40,297 nucleotides of DNA, from NCBI GenBank assembly GCA_012523945.1, contig JAAYSO010000113.1, forward strand, positions 1-40,297, given 5' to 3'. A program made the translations under genes and the position numbers. This DNA comes from Bacillota bacterium (lineage in GTDB: Bacteria; Bacillota; Dethiobacteria; Dethiobacterales; Dethiobacteraceae). Below, piece after piece: positions 26,633 to 36,354 of this stretch (within the stretch, counting starts at the first letter, position 1; each line of letters starts with the position of its first letter). The notes beneath the pieces are model-generated. The model was not told where the DNA came from. It worked only from the letters and a program-made list of their open reading frames with translations, and ran no database searches.

Positions 26633-27828
26633 TTTTTACTTTCAAGGGCCTTAATTTCCGCGGCTTTAATTTCATAATCTTTATTGGTATAGAACCAAAA
26701 ACAGAGAAAAGGAAGAACAAGAAACAAAGCACAGGTTAAAAACATATTGGCATACCCGGCATGAGTGGCAATAAAACCAAGAATCACGGAACCGCTGCCC
26801 ACACCTATATCCAAAGCGGCAAAATAGGTGGAGTTGGCAGCCCCCCTCCTTTCCGGGACTACCATGTTGAAAATCATAGCCTGCAACGAGGGCATCATTG
26901 ACCCGTTCCCCATACCGATGATAAGAGCGGAAACGTAGAAAAGTTGCGGACCGGTGCTTAATGCCAGCAGGACAAAACCTAAAGCCAAGGCGATAAAAGC
27001 AAAAATAATTACCGGCTTGGGGCCGCGCCGATCTTGAATTCTGCCGGCAAACATCCGGGTGATCACTACACCTACTGAATTCAAAATAAAGAACCAGCCG
27101 GCATTGGGTACTCCCAGCTCTTCCCCAAAAAGAATGGCAAAGGAAAGAATCCCGCCCATAAGCACGTGCATCAACATGGTTAAAACGGCTACGGATAAGA
27201 TGCGCTTTTCAAAACAGCTCTCCCAGGTAAATCTTTCCTTTTTAACCGGCAGTGAGGGGTTTTTTACCAGAGCAGCAGAGATAAAGGATAACACAAAGAG
27301 GAAACCGGTAACTGTAAACAGAGCATAATAATTCCCTGTATCAATAATGGACACACCCAGGTAGGGTGCAATGGCCATGGCAAAGGTCAGGGATAGGGAA
27401 AAGTAACCGACGCCTTCCGCCCTTCTGCTGGGATGAACCAGGTCTGCAGCCAGGATGGGGCCGCCGGCCGATGCCACTCCGAAAGTGACTCCGGTCAGGA
27501 CACGAAAAACTATGAGCCAGAAAAAGCTGGCCACAGTTAAATGCCCGAAAGCCAGCAAGGCAAAAATTAATAGGGAAAACAAATAAGTAATTTTTCTGCC
27601 GATTTGATCATAAGAATACCCGGCAAAAGGACGGATCAGCAGTGCAGCAAAAGAGTAAACTGCAACCAGGGAACCGACTTGCGAGTCGTTGGCACCCAGC
27701 ACATGCAAAGCAAAAAGGGGCAGGGAAGACATGAGCATTTGCCCGCCTACTGTCATGAAGAAGTTAGTAAAAAATAAAAAGATATAATCTTTCGTCCACA
27801 GTTTAACTGATTCTTGTTTTTGCAACAA
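26620..27828 (-). CDS. MFS transporter (multidrug/metabolite type)
   Basis: A roughly 402-aa protein with 12 predicted transmembrane helices. The MFS loop 2-3 motif reads RPFAGYSYDQIGRKITYLFS, and its repeat in the second half is RMFAGRIQDRRGPKPVII. It resembles the DHA1/YfcJ-like drug or metabolite group; the substrate is not deducible. The start is probably TTG at 27828 or 27825, where AGGAGG lies five to eight bases upstream. The ATG at 27843 contains that site inside the gene and has no site of its own. It is a single-gene unit with its own terminator. Confidence 0.85.
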   Translation of the reverse strand: MLQKQESVKLWTKDYIFLFFTNFFMTVGGQMLMSSLPLFALHVLGANDSQVGSLVAVYSFAALLIRPFAGYSYDQIGRKITYLFSLLIFALLAFGHLTVASFFWLIVFRVLTGVTFGVASAGGPILAADLVHPSRRAEGVGYFSLSLTFAMAIAPYLGVSIIDTGNYYALFTVTGFLFVLSFISAALVKNPSLPVKKERFTWESCFEKRILSVAVLTMLMHVLMGGILSFAILFGEELGVPNAGWFFILNSVGVVITRMFAGRIQDRRGPKPVIIFAFIALALGFVLLALSTGPQLFYVSALIIGMGNGSMMPSLQAMIFNMVVPERRGAANSTYFAALDIGVGSGSVILGFIATHAGYANMFLTCALFLVLPFLCFWFYTNKDYEIKAAEIKALESKKALE

Positions 27829-27978
27829 AGGTCCCTCCTGCATTTCGAGTTTTATAAATAGCAAAGCTGTTACGTCAACGCGTTGCGGATCCTGCTTGCG
27901 ATAAAAGTATGAATTCAAATTATCATAATTCTAACTTCTATTTTATCCGTAGTCAAGCAACTTTTGCATAATTTAAAG

Positions 27979-28006
27979 GTATGCCGCTTGTTTTTGGCAG
28001 CATACC
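27979..28006 (-). terminator. Terminator of the purine operon
   Basis: A stem GGTATGC(T)GCC/GGCATACC with an eight- to nine-base loop, then TTTAAATT on the minus strand. It lies 19 bp after the purD stop. Confidence 0.7.
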
Positions 28007-28024
28007 TTGTATCAGTCTGAAATA

Positions 28025-29305
28025 TTATTTTTCCCGGCGATTTAAGGCTTTTTGGCCGATATCCGTACGATAATGGGCTCCTGTAAATTGAATAAGCTTA
28101 ACGGCAGTATATGCTTTCTCCAAAGCAGCTTCAAGCGTGTTTGCCCAGGCCGTAACTCCCAGTACCCGTCCCCCAGCCGTCACAAATTTTTCTTCCTGCA
28201 GGGCAGTACCGGCATGGAACACATAAGTATCCTGTAATGCTCCGGCTTCCTTAAGGCCATCTATTTCAATCCCTGTGCGATAATCTCCGGGATACCCGCC
28301 GGAAGCCATCACCACACAAGCAGTATGGTTATCATACCATTCAATTTTTTGCTCATGTAGTTTCCGGTTCACTACGGAAAGCATAATTTCCACCAGATCA
28401 CTTTGGAGGCGAGGCAATACTACCTGACACTCGGGATCGCCAAAGCGGACATTATATTCCAAAACTTTTGGCCCGGCTTCAGTAATCATTAACCCGGCAT
28501 AAAGCACACCCTGGAAAACTATGCCTTCCGCCCGCAAACCTTCAATGGTGGGCTTGAGAATCTCTTTTTCCACCTGTTTAAGTAACGCAGGCGTTAAAAC
28601 CGGGGCAGGAGAATAAGCACCCATACCGCCTGTATTAGGTCCCTGGTCATGATCATAAGCTGCTTTATGGTCCTGGGAAGAGACCATAGGGATGACTGTT
28701 TCGCCGTCTGTAAAGGCTAAAACGGAAACTTCCTCGCCGGTTAAAAATTCTTCAATCACTACCCTGGCACCGGCTTGGCCGAATACTTGCTGCACCATAA
28801 TCTGCTCAATTGCTTCCTGTGCTTCGGCAATTGTTTGTGCCACCACTACACCTTTTCCCGCTGCCAGCCCGTCTGCCTTAACCACAATAGGAGCACCCTT
28901 CTCCTCCAGATAAGCCAGGGCTTCTTTGGCATCGGTAAAGGTCCGGCTGTGGGCGGTAGGAATTTTATATTTTTGCATAATTTCCTTGGCAAAAACTTTA
29001 CTGGCTTCCAGTTGCGCTGCAGCTTTATTCGGTCCAAAAATGGGAAGCCCTGCCGCCTGAAAAGCATCCACAATACCTGCAGCCAACGGTGCTTCCGGCC
29101 CTACAACGGTCAGTTCAATCTCTTGCTCCCGGGCAAACTCCACCAGTTTATCTATTTTATCTGCCGGGATCTCAACACAGTGGGCAATTTGGGCAATGCC
29201 GGCATTTCCCGGCGCACAGTATACTTCTTGCACGCGGGGGCTTTGCCGCAGTTTCCAGACCAAGGTATGTTCCCGCCCTCCGCTTCCGATCACAAGTACA
29301 CGCAT
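28025..29305 (-). CDS. purD: Phosphoribosylamine-glycine ligase
   Basis: A 426-aa ATP-grasp enzyme, full length. The N-terminal domain starts MRVLVIGSGGREHTLVWKL. The ATP-grasp region includes PIVVKADGLAAGKGVVVA and EEFLTGEEVSVLAF, and metal-binding residues lie in YNVRFGDPECQVVLPRL. It makes glycinamide ribonucleotide, step 2 of de novo purine synthesis. AAGGAGG sits six bases before the ATG. It is the last gene of the purine cluster, 15 bp after purH. Confidence 0.97.
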   Translation of the reverse strand: MRVLVIGSGGREHTLVWKLRQSPRVQEVYCAPGNAGIAQIAHCVEIPADKIDKLVEFAREQEIELTVVGPEAPLAAGIVDAFQAAGLPIFGPNKAAAQLEASKVFAKEIMQKYKIPTAHSRTFTDAKEALAYLEEKGAPIVVKADGLAAGKGVVVAQTIAEAQEAIEQIMVQQVFGQAGARVVIEEFLTGEEVSVLAFTDGETVIPMVSSQDHKAAYDHDQGPNTGGMGAYSPAPVLTPALLKQVEKEILKPTIEGLRAEGIVFQGVLYAGLMITEAGPKVLEYNVRFGDPECQVVLPRLQSDLVEIMLSVVNRKLHEQKIEWYDNHTACVVMASGGYPGDYRTGIEIDGLKEAGALQDTYVFHAGTALQEEKFVTAGGRVLGVTAWANTLEAALEKAYTAVKLIQFTGAHYRTDIGQKALNRREK

Positions 29306-29320
29306 CTTAATCCTCCTTGG

Positions 29321-30859
29321 TTAATGTTTGAAATAACGGGTACCGGTCACTACCATCACTAAACCTTGCTCATTACAGGCAGCAATGGATTCTTCATCAT
29401 TAACGGAACCGCCGGGATGAACCACGGCTTTCACACCTGCAGCAGCAGCCGCATCGATTGTATCACGGAAGGGGAAAAAGGCATCGGAAGCCATAACACA
29501 GCCCATTGCCTTTGCACCCGCTTGTTCCAGGGCAATTTTAGCCGCGCCCACCCGGTTCATCTGACCGGCACCAATACCAATGGTCTGACCGTCTTTGACA
29601 AGCACAATGGCGTTTGATTTAACGTGCTTTACTACTTTCATGCCAAAAACCATATCGGCAAGTTGCTCTGCCGTCGGCTTTTGCCTTGTTACGGTTTCCC
29701 AGCCTGCAGAGTCAATCTTGGCCGTATCCAGAGTTTGCATTAAAAGCCCGCCGGAAACTTTTTTCAGATCAAATCTGTCCCTGTTTGCCATCAGTGGTGC
29801 TTCCAGGAGACGGAGATTCTTTTTCTGTGTTAAAACTGTTAAAGCCTCCTCACTAAAACCGGGGGCAATAACTACCTCTAAAAAAATCTCACTCATTTTT
29901 TCTGCCGTTTCTTGATCAACCTCCCGGTTCACAGCCACAATCCCACCGAAAATAGAGATCGGATCGGCTTCATAAGCCCTGGTGTAGGCAGTAAAAAGAT
30001 CTTTACCGGTAGCCACGCCGCATGGGTTTGTATGCTTTACTGCCACCGCTGCCGGCTCATTGAATTCCTGCACTATTTCCCAAGCGGCATTGACATCATT
30101 TAAATTATTAAAGGATAATTCCCGCCCGTGCAGCTGCCTGGCGCAGGCAATGGAGCCGGGGGCTGCTTGTGCCTCCTGATAAAAAGCCGCCTTTTGTTGC
30201 GGATTTTCCCCGTAACGCAGCTCCTGCACTTTAGTGAAAGGCAATATTAGTTTCTCGGGAAAAGTGCCGGCAGCCGTTTTTTGCCAGAGCCACTGGGAAA
30301 TAACGGCGTCATATTCAGCAGTATGTTTAAAAGCTTCCACTGCTAAAGTAAAACGAGTTTCTTCACTTAAGTGGCCTCTTTCCTGCATTTCCAGTAAAAT
30401 CCCCTCATAACGTTCCGGGTTTACCACCACAGCCACATGGGCAAAATTCTTGGCGGCGGCACGTACCATGGTAGGCCCGCCGATATCTATGTTTTCAATG
30501 GCTTCTTTCAGGGTTACATCAGATTTGGCCACAGTTTGGGCAAAAGGATAAAGGTTAACGGCGACCAGATCAATGGCAGGAATTTCATGTTCCTGCATTT
30601 GCTTTAGATGTTCAGCCAGATCGCGGCGTGCCAGAATCCCGCCGTGGATTTTGGGATGGAGTGTTTTGACCCTCCCGTCCAAAATTTCCGGGAAACCGGT
30701 CAGAGCGGAAACACTTTCAACAGGAATTTGTGCTTGTTCCAGCACCTTTTTCGTTCCACCGGTTGAAATAATGGTAAATCCTAGTGCAATTAAACCCTGG
30801 GCAAATTCTACTATGCCTGTTTTATCAGAGACACTCAAAAGTGCCAGCTTCGTCGTCAT
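29321..30859 (-). CDS. purH: Bifunctional AICAR formyltransferase/IMP cyclohydrolase
   Basis: A 512-aa full-length PurH. The N-terminal IMP cyclohydrolase (MGS-like) domain has KTGIVEFAQGLIALGFTIISTGGTKK and FPEILDGRVKTLHPKIHGGIL. The C-terminal AICAR transformylase domain has LRYGENPQQKAAFYQ, AVKHTNPCGVA (the catalytic Lys-His) and SDAFFPFRDTID. It performs the last two steps to IMP. The ATG at 30859 has AAGGTG eight bases upstream and overlaps the end of purN by 35 bp. Confidence 0.97.
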   Translation of the reverse strand: MTTKLALLSVSDKTGIVEFAQGLIALGFTIISTGGTKKVLEQAQIPVESVSALTGFPEILDGRVKTLHPKIHGGILARRDLAEHLKQMQEHEIPAIDLVAVNLYPFAQTVAKSDVTLKEAIENIDIGGPTMVRAAAKNFAHVAVVVNPERYEGILLEMQERGHLSEETRFTLAVEAFKHTAEYDAVISQWLWQKTAAGTFPEKLILPFTKVQELRYGENPQQKAAFYQEAQAAPGSIACARQLHGRELSFNNLNDVNAAWEIVQEFNEPAAVAVKHTNPCGVATGKDLFTAYTRAYEADPISIFGGIVAVNREVDQETAEKMSEIFLEVVIAPGFSEEALTVLTQKKNLRLLEAPLMANRDRFDLKKVSGGLLMQTLDTAKIDSAGWETVTRQKPTAEQLADMVFGMKVVKHVKSNAIVLVKDGQTIGIGAGQMNRVGAAKIALEQAGAKAMGCVMASDAFFPFRDTIDAAAAAGVKAVVHPGGSVNDEESIAACNEQGLVMVVTGTRYFKH

Positions 30860-31460
30860 CAATAAAGCACCTTCTTCCCTGTATAGTTATTTTACCGCGC
30901 ACCCAAAGATCAATGGCTTTGGGGTACAGGCGGTGCTCAACGTTTTGTATCCTTGCCCGCAAACTCTCAACAGTATCATCATCTTTTACGACCACTGCTT
31001 CCTGCAGGATAATAGGACCTGTGTCCATCCCTTCATCCACAAAATGTACTGTGCAGCCCGTTATTTTTACCCCATACTCCAGGGCGCCGGCAATGCCCTT
31101 TGTACCGGGAAATGCCGGCAGTAAAGCCGGGTGAATATTCATGATCCGGTTCCTGTAGGCGGTCACAAATTCAGGAGACAACAGGCGCATATATCCCGCC
31201 AGTACCACCAGATCAATCTTTTGTTCCTGCAAACAAGCCAGAAGGGCATGGTCATATTCCTGCCGCGAAGCATAAAGTTTGGGATTAATAAATTTATTTT
31301 CAATGCCATGCTTTTGCGCCCGGCTTAAAGCATAGGCATCTTTTTTATCACTAAGCACCAGCACCACTTGGGCACCGCTAATCTTTTTGCTCTCTACAGC
31401 ATCAATAATGGCTTGCAGATTACTGCCGTTGCCTGAAGCCAGTACGGCAATGTGTTTCAT
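30825..31460 (-). CDS. purN: Phosphoribosylglycinamide formyltransferase
   Basis: A 211-aa folate-dependent GAR transformylase. IAVLASGNGSNLQAII binds the phosphate. The catalytic region is MNIHPALLPAFPGTKGI, with the Asn-His-Asp triad completed by TVHFVDEGMDTGPIILQ. It produces formyl-GAR, step 3 of the pathway. The start ATG at 31460 has GGAGTGAAGGG upstream; an in-frame start 18 bp earlier lacks a site. It lies 20 bp after purM and overlaps purH. Confidence 0.96.
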   Translation of the reverse strand: MKHIAVLASGNGSNLQAIIDAVESKKISGAQVVLVLSDKKDAYALSRAQKHGIENKFINPKLYASRQEYDHALLACLQEQKIDLVVLAGYMRLLSPEFVTAYRNRIMNIHPALLPAFPGTKGIAGALEYGVKITGCTVHFVDEGMDTGPIILQEAVVVKDDDTVESLRARIQNVEHRLYPKAIDLWVRGKITIQGRRCFIDDDEAGTFECL

Positions 31461-31480
31461 TTTCCCTTCACTCCGCATTT

Positions 31481-32503
31481 CTATTTAAAAGTAATGCCGC
31501 TGCCGTCCACCACTTCGCCCATAATGCAGGGGTCTTCCCCCAGTTTTTGTAATAGAGTCACAGCTTTTGCGGCAGCATCCGGCCTCACTATTAACACAAA
31601 GCCTATACCCATGTTAAAAGTCCTGTACATTTCTGTTTCTGCAATTGTACCCAGCTTTTGTAAAACCTGAAAAACCGGCGGCACCGTCCAGGCATTTTTC
31701 TCGACCACCACCCCTAAACCTTGCGGTAAAATGCGCGGTATATTTTCCACCAGCCCGCCGCCTGTAATATGGGCCATGCCGTTTACCTGAACATCCTCTA
31801 AAAGGGACAGGATTTCTTTAACATAGATTTTAGTGGGCGTTAGCAGTTCTTCACCTAAAGTTTTGCCAAATTCAATTATATAATCGTCCGGTTTCCACTT
31901 GGCTTTTTGCAAAAAAACATCCCTGGCCAGAGAAAAGCCGTTACTATGCAGACCGGAGGCAGGCAACCCAATTAGCACATCTTTTTCCTGAATCTTGCTA
32001 CCGTCAATAAGTTTACTGCGCTCCACCACACCCACAGCAAATCCGGCCAGGTCGTACTCACCTTTCGGGTAAAATCCCGGCATTTCCGCCGTCTCTCCGC
32101 CGATCAAAGCACAACCGGCCTGGCGGCAGCCGGCGGCAACCCCGCTGACAATTTCCGCCACCTGCTCCGGTTTCAATTTGCCTACGGCCAGGTAGTCCAG
32201 GAAAAATAGCGGTTCCGCTCCCTGCACCACAATATCATTGACACACATAGCCACTGCATCCTGGCCAATGGTGTCGTGCCTGTCCAACAAAAAGGCAATT
32301 TTCAGCTTGGTGCCCACACCGTCTGTGCCGGCAACTAAAACAGGTTCCCTATATTTTGGCTCCAAAGCAAACAAGCCACCAAAGCCGCCGATTTCCGTTA
32401 ACACTTCAGGCCGCAAAGTGGATCGCACATGACTTTTCATCAGCTCCACAGCTTTATTGCCGGCATCTATATCCACCCCGGCATCTTTATACGTATACGC
32501 CAC
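31481..32503 (-). CDS. purM: Phosphoribosylformylglycinamidine cyclo-ligase (AIR synthetase)
   Basis: A 340-aa PurM with motifs [25 protein letters not shown] (ATP/metal), [18 protein letters not shown] and [11 protein letters not shown], and a C-terminal [15 protein letters not shown]. It closes the imidazole ring to give AIR. The start is GTG at 32503 with AGGGGGT eight bases upstream. It sits 26 bp after purF, in the conserved order purF-purM-purN-purH-purD. Confidence 0.97.
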   Translation of the reverse strand: MAYTYKDAGVDIDAGNKAVELMKSHVRSTLRPEVLTEIGGFGGLFALEPKYREPVLVAGTDGVGTKLKIAFLLDRHDTIGQDAVAMCVNDIVVQGAEPLFFLDYLAVGKLKPEQVAEIVSGVAAGCRQAGCALIGGETAEMPGFYPKGEYDLAGFAVGVVERSKLIDGSKIQEKDVLIGLPASGLHSNGFSLARDVFLQKAKWKPDDYIIEFGKTLGEELLTPTKIYVKEILSLLEDVQVNGMAHITGGGLVENIPRILPQGLGVVVEKNAWTVPPVFQVLQKLGTIAETEMYRTFNMGIGFVLIVRPDAAAKAVTLLQKLGEDPCIMGEVVDGSGITFK

Positions 32504-32529
32504 GGCAACTTACCCCCTTGCCAATATTT

Positions 32530-33939
32530 TCATACAGACTCTTCATCCTCTTCGCCCAGAACCGGATAGCTCCCGTTAAAACAGGCGGTACAAAAATCTT
32601 CTTTGGGCAGGTTTAAGCACTCAAGCATCCCTTCTTCACTTAAAAACCCTAAATAATCAGCTCCGATTTCTCTGGCAATTTCCTTTATCTCTAAATGTGC
32701 ACCGATTAACTCCTGCGCTTTCGCCGTATGCACGCCATAATAACAGGGGGAGATGACAGGAGGTGAAGTTATAAGCACATTTACTTCCCTGGCACCGGCC
32801 TGGCGTAGCATTTCCACAATCCGTTTGGATGTGGTACCCCTGACAATGGAATCATCCACCATGACCACACGTTTACCGGCCACAATCTGTCTTACCGGGT
32901 TGAGTTTAAGCTGCACTCCCAGCGCCCTGAGTTCCGGCGAAGGTTCAATAAAGGTGCGGCCAATATAGCGATTTTTAATAAAACCCATCTCATAAGGCAA
33001 ACCTAACTGTTCTGCTACGCCGGAGGCGGCGGAAAGTGAGGAATCGGGAACGCCTGTAACAATATCTGCTTCCACCGGATGCTCCTCTGCCAGGCGCCGG
33101 CCCAGGCGTTTGCGCACCATGTGCACGTTTTGCCCCAAAAGATTACTGTCGGGCCGGGCAAAATAAATATATTCAAAGACACACATGGCCTGTTTATCCG
33201 TTTCGGCGTACTGGATTGATTGCGGGCCGTTTTTGTCTATTACGACCATTTCCCCGGGTTTGACATCGCGAACAAATTGAGCTCCCACAGTATCAAAGGC
33301 ACATGATTCCGAAGCCAGGACAAAACCTGCTGCCGTTTCCCCTAAAGACAACGGTCTGAAGCCATGAACATCGCGGATGGCAATTAATTTATCCGGCGTC
33401 ATGATAATAAAGGTAAAAGCTCCTTTGAGCCGTGGCAATGCTTTTTTTAAGGCGGCAACAAGATCACTTTCACCGGAACGGGCAATGAGATGAGCAATAA
33501 TTTCACTGTCTGTGGCAGTTTGAAAAATGGATCCTTCCCTTTCCAGTTGCAGGCGCAATTTCCGGCCGTTAACCAGGTTGCCGTTATGTACAATGGCATG
33601 GGAACCGCCATAGTAGCGAACAATCAAAGGTTGAGCATTAACAGGTGAAGTGGAATCGACACCGGAATAGCGCACATGTCCCACCGCAATATGCCCTTGC
33701 AACTGCTCCAGCTTACTTGTATCGGCAAAGACCTCCGAAACCAGCCCCACACCCTTTTCACCTTTAATTTCCCTGCCATTGGCAACGGCAATACCGGCGC
33801 TTTCCTGCCCCCGGTGCTGGAGAGCATAAAGACCGTAGTAAGTAAGTTGAGCCACATTGCTGCCCGGTGAATAGATTCCGAAGACTCCACATTCATCCCT
33901 CATTTTATCGTCATGCATACTCATGCCTCGAGCCGCCAT
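32530..33939 (-). CDS. purF: Amidophosphoribosyltransferase
   Basis: A 469-aa PurF of the Gram-positive type. A 16-residue propeptide precedes Cys17 (MRDECGVFGIYSPG), the Ntn nucleophile exposed after processing. The glutaminase domain includes YGLYALQHRGQESAGIA. The PRPP-binding loop is VVMVDDSIVRGTTSKRIV. Cysteines in QAMCVFEYIYF, VISPCYYGV and DFCTACF match the 4Fe-4S ligands of the B. subtilis enzyme, so it is probably oxygen-labile. It commits PRPP to purine synthesis and is normally inhibited by AMP/GMP. AGGAGG precedes the ATG. Confidence 0.97.
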   Translation of the reverse strand: MAARGMSMHDDKMRDECGVFGIYSPGSNVAQLTYYGLYALQHRGQESAGIAVANGREIKGEKGVGLVSEVFADTSKLEQLQGHIAVGHVRYSGVDSTSPVNAQPLIVRYYGGSHAIVHNGNLVNGRKLRLQLEREGSIFQTATDSEIIAHLIARSGESDLVAALKKALPRLKGAFTFIIMTPDKLIAIRDVHGFRPLSLGETAAGFVLASESCAFDTVGAQFVRDVKPGEMVVIDKNGPQSIQYAETDKQAMCVFEYIYFARPDSNLLGQNVHMVRKRLGRRLAEEHPVEADIVTGVPDSSLSAASGVAEQLGLPYEMGFIKNRYIGRTFIEPSPELRALGVQLKLNPVRQIVAGKRVVMVDDSIVRGTTSKRIVEMLRQAGAREVNVLITSPPVISPCYYGVHTAKAQELIGAHLEIKEIAREIGADYLGFLSEEGMLECLNLPKEDFCTACFNGSYPVLGEEDEESV

Positions 33940-34032
33940 CTTTCTGCCTCCTACTAATCAGATTTCCGCTGCAGATATAAGTGCATTTTTTATTCTTTAC
34001 CATAGTAACCTGTTGCTTGTTTTCAGTTTAAA

Positions 34033-34557
34033 CTATTTTTTCTGTGCAGCCAAATATTGCTTCCAGCCCATTGCAGCCAGTTTTTCTGCTTTGGCCATCA
34101 CTTCTTTTGCCATCTTTTCCTTGTAAGCCACCATTTTCCGGCGCAAGCTTTCATCATGTGCACCTAAAATCTGTATCGCTAAAAGCCCCGCGTTTTTTGC
34201 CCCGTTAAGGGATACAGTGGCCACCGGCACGCCTGAAGGCATCTGCACCATTGAATAAAGGGAATCTGCCCCGCCCAGGGTTTTAGTCAGAACCGGCACG
34301 CCAATAACCGGCAGCTCCGTAAAAGCAGCAACCACACCGGCCAAATGGGCGGCACCACCGGCTCCGGCAATAATCACTTTAAGTCCGCGGGCTGAAGCAT
34401 TTCTGGCAAAATCCTCCACCAGAGCCGGTGTACGGTGCGCAGACATTACAGCCAATTCATAAGTAACCCCAAACTCTTCCATAATTTCCGCAGCCGCACT
34501 CATGACGGCAAGATCTGAATCGCTACCCATAATAATCCCGACTAAAGCTTGCTGCAT
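34033..34557 (-). CDS. purE: N5-carboxyaminoimidazole ribonucleotide mutase
   Basis: A 174-aa class I PurE. The N-terminal [21 protein letters not shown] phosphate loop is followed by [14 protein letters not shown] (catalytic His) and [15 protein letters not shown]. Class I PurE works with PurK, which is not in the window. It forms CAIR from N5-CAIR. It is the first gene of the purEFMNHD run, 93 bp ahead of purF and 143 bp after the permease gene. Genes purC, purL, purQ, purS and purB are not in the window. Confidence 0.96.
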   Translation of the reverse strand: MQQALVGIIMGSDSDLAVMSAAAEIMEEFGVTYELAVMSAHRTPALVEDFARNASARGLKVIIAGAGGAAHLAGVVAAFTELPVIGVPVLTKTLGGADSLYSMVQMPSGVPVATVSLNGAKNAGLLAIQILGAHDESLRRKMVAYKEKMAKEVMAKAEKLAAMGWKQYLAAQKK

Positions 34558-34670
34558 CTGATCACGCTCCAGCTGAATTTTTTCAAATTATTATGTACAG
34601 TAAAACCTTGGTAACTTTTATGTATATTTTAACACGAAAAGCATCCTGGACATGCGCAAAGATTAAATTA

Positions 34671-34691
34671 GGGGCCGTAAATTACGACCCC
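34671..34691 (-). terminator. Possible terminator between permease and purE
   Basis: A stem GGGGTCGTAA/TTACGGCCCC (one mismatch) with a one-base loop as drawn, or a larger loop if the inner pairs open. It is followed on the minus strand by TAATTTAATC. The poor U run makes partial read-through into purE possible. Confidence 0.5.
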
Positions 34692-34700
34692 CGTCAGTTA

Positions 34701-35987
34701 CTAGAGCAGATAAAATGCCAGTGAGACCACAAAGAGAACGTACGCAAACCAGTGTACTTCCTTGGCCCGGCCGGAAGCCACTTTCACAATTGGGTAGGTA
34801 ATAAACCCGGCAGCAATTCCGTGGGCAATGGAATAAGTCAGCGGCATGGCAATAATGGTTAAAAAGGCCGGCAATGCTTCCGTAAAATCATTAAAGTCTA
34901 TATCCATAACCGCCCCCATCATCAGCACTCCCACAATCACCAGAGCAGGTGCCGTGGCTGCACCGGGTACAAGTGTTGCCAGCGGGGTGAAGAAAAGTGC
35001 CAGGAGGAATAAAACTCCTGTGGTAACTGCAGTCAGTCCTGTACGTCCGCCTTCGGAAACACCGGCGGTAGACTCCACATAGGTGGTAACGGTACTGGTG
35101 CCCAGCAGCGCACCCAGCATGGTACCGATGGCATCTACAGTCATGGCGCCTTTAATTCTGGGCAGGCGACCTTCTTTGTCCAGGAAACCTGCCCGGGCAC
35201 TTGTACCCATTAAGGTACCCAATGTATCAAACATATCAACAAAAAGCAAGGAAAAAATCACCATGAAGCCCAGTTTAAGAGCGCCGGGAAAATCAAGTTG
35301 CAGAAAGATCGGGGACAAGCTGGCAGGAGGTCCTACCACATCACCAATAGATTGCGGTATTTGCGTTACCTCCACAAACATACCAATGACTGTAGTAATG
35401 AGGATCCCGATCAGAATGGAGCCTTTAACTTTTAAAGCCGTCAGTATGGCCATAATTAAAAGTCCAATTAAAGCTAAAGCCGGTGCAACTTCTTTAATAT
35501 TGCCCAAACCTATGATAGTGGCCGGATCGCTTACAATAATACCTACATTAGTCAAACCGATTAAAGCAATAAATAAACCGATCCCGGCGGCAACAGCCCG
35601 TTTTAGGCTGTGAGGTATGGCTTTATCAATTTGTTCTACAATCCCAAAGACAGACAAGAGGAAAAAGGCAATACCGGAGATGAGAACAGCCCCCAAGGCT
35701 GCCTGCCAGCCATATTCAGGCGCGACAGTAAAGGCAAAATACGCATTTAAGCCCATCCCCGAAGCTAAAGCAAAAGGATAATTAGTAACAAGTCCCATCA
35801 GGATTGTGGTAATGGCTGCCGCTAAAATTGTGGCTGTAGCCACGGCAGGTTTGTCCATGCCGGTAGCACCAAGAATATCGGGGTTAACAAAGATAATATA
35901 AGCCATCGTCATGAAAGTTGTAATACCGGCGACAATTTCAGTTCTTACATTGGTGTTATTTTCTTTCAGTTTAAAAAAGTTTTCCAT
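34701..35987 (-). CDS. Guanine/hypoxanthine permease (NCS2, AzgA/PbuG type)
   Basis: A 428-aa NCS2-family permease with about 12-14 membrane segments. The AzgA-subgroup marks are the N-terminal NVRTEIVAGITTFMTMAYIIFVNP and ASGMGLNAYFAFTV, with DMFDTLGTLMGTSARAGF in the middle. AzgA/PbuG members import hypoxanthine, guanine or adenine with protons. The upstream tandem guanine/PRPP-type riboswitch supports guanine or hypoxanthine as substrate. AAGGAGG lies 11 bases before the ATG, rather far. It lies directly ahead of the de novo purine genes. Confidence 0.92.
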   Translation of the reverse strand: MENFFKLKENNTNVRTEIVAGITTFMTMAYIIFVNPDILGATGMDKPAVATATILAAAITTILMGLVTNYPFALASGMGLNAYFAFTVAPEYGWQAALGAVLISGIAFFLLSVFGIVEQIDKAIPHSLKRAVAAGIGLFIALIGLTNVGIIVSDPATIIGLGNIKEVAPALALIGLLIMAILTALKVKGSILIGILITTVIGMFVEVTQIPQSIGDVVGPPASLSPIFLQLDFPGALKLGFMVIFSLLFVDMFDTLGTLMGTSARAGFLDKEGRLPRIKGAMTVDAIGTMLGALLGTSTVTTYVESTAGVSEGGRTGLTAVTTGVLFLLALFFTPLATLVPGAATAPALVIVGVLMMGAVMDIDFNDFTEALPAFLTIIAMPLTYSIAHGIAAGFITYPIVKVASGRAKEVHWFAYVLFVVSLAFYLL

Positions 35988-36143
35988 GGTACAACTTGCC
36001 TCCTTTATATTTTATGTAAGAAAACTTTTTCCCTCTCTCCCCCTCATCCCTCACCTCCTAACCTCTTTAAGGTTAGTATTTAGCTGTAGTAACAGCAGTT
36101 ATGCCCAGGACATAACAAAAGACAAAGGTCTAATTAAAAATTT

Positions 36144-36189
36144 AGCCCAGACGAGTAGGTCAACTGAGCGAAACCTACCCGTCTGGGCT
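36144..36189 (-). terminator. Riboswitch expression-platform terminator
   Basis: A 17-bp stem AGCCCAGACGGGTAGGT/ACCTACTCGTCTGGGCT with a 12-base loop, followed on the minus strand by AAATTTTTAATT. Its 5' arm overlaps the 3' end of the ykkC-family aptamer (shared AGCCC, 36185-36189), so ligand binding there would prevent terminator formation. Confidence 0.93.
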
Positions 36190-36266
36190 TTTATCCCTTC
36201 GGTGTAGCACATAGTGCCTGTGCCACTTGGACCAGCCCGCTGTCGCGGCGGAACCCTAGGCACACT
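36185..36266 (-). ncRNA. ykkC-family aptamer, probably PRPP-sensing (ykkC subtype 2b)
   Basis: Minus-strand sequence carries the ykkC landmarks in order: a GTGT...ACAC outer helix (about 36262-36265 with 36203-36206), CTAGGGTTCCG (36249-36259), GGCTGGTCCAAGTGG, and the 3' GAAGGGATAAAAGCCC (36185-36200). ykkC-family RNAs sense guanidine, ppGpp or PRPP. The location directly 3' of a guanine aptamer and before a purine permease matches the reported guanine-PRPP tandem arrangement, so PRPP is the favoured ligand. Family membership is well supported; ligand identity is inferred from context. Confidence 0.8.
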
Positions 36267-36269
36267 TTC

Positions 36270-36338
36270 ACCCGTAGTCAGATAATTTACGGTTATCTGG
36301 TAGATACTTTCAGGCCATATTCCTGAGATTATACGAGT
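36270..36338 (-). ncRNA. Guanine-class purine riboswitch aptamer
   Basis: A complete purine aptamer on the minus strand. P1 is ACTCGTA/TACGGGT. The P2 loop is AATATGG between CAGG and CCTG. J2/3 is AGTATCTACC, L3 is CCGTAAA between AGATAA and TTATCT, and J3/1 is GACTAC. The Watson-Crick specificity base in GA(C)TA is C, which reads guanine or hypoxanthine; adenine switches have U. Confidence 0.95.
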
Positions 36339-36354
36339 TATTTTGTTCACTTAC

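Noticed and set aside
34558-34700. Search for a second purine riboswitch before purE
   Set aside because: No purine or ykkC landmarks are present in this gap; only a weak terminator and an AT-rich stretch.
36099-36350. 83-aa reading frame on the minus strand
   Set aside because: It lies wholly over the tandem riboswitch and terminator and has no ribosome site.
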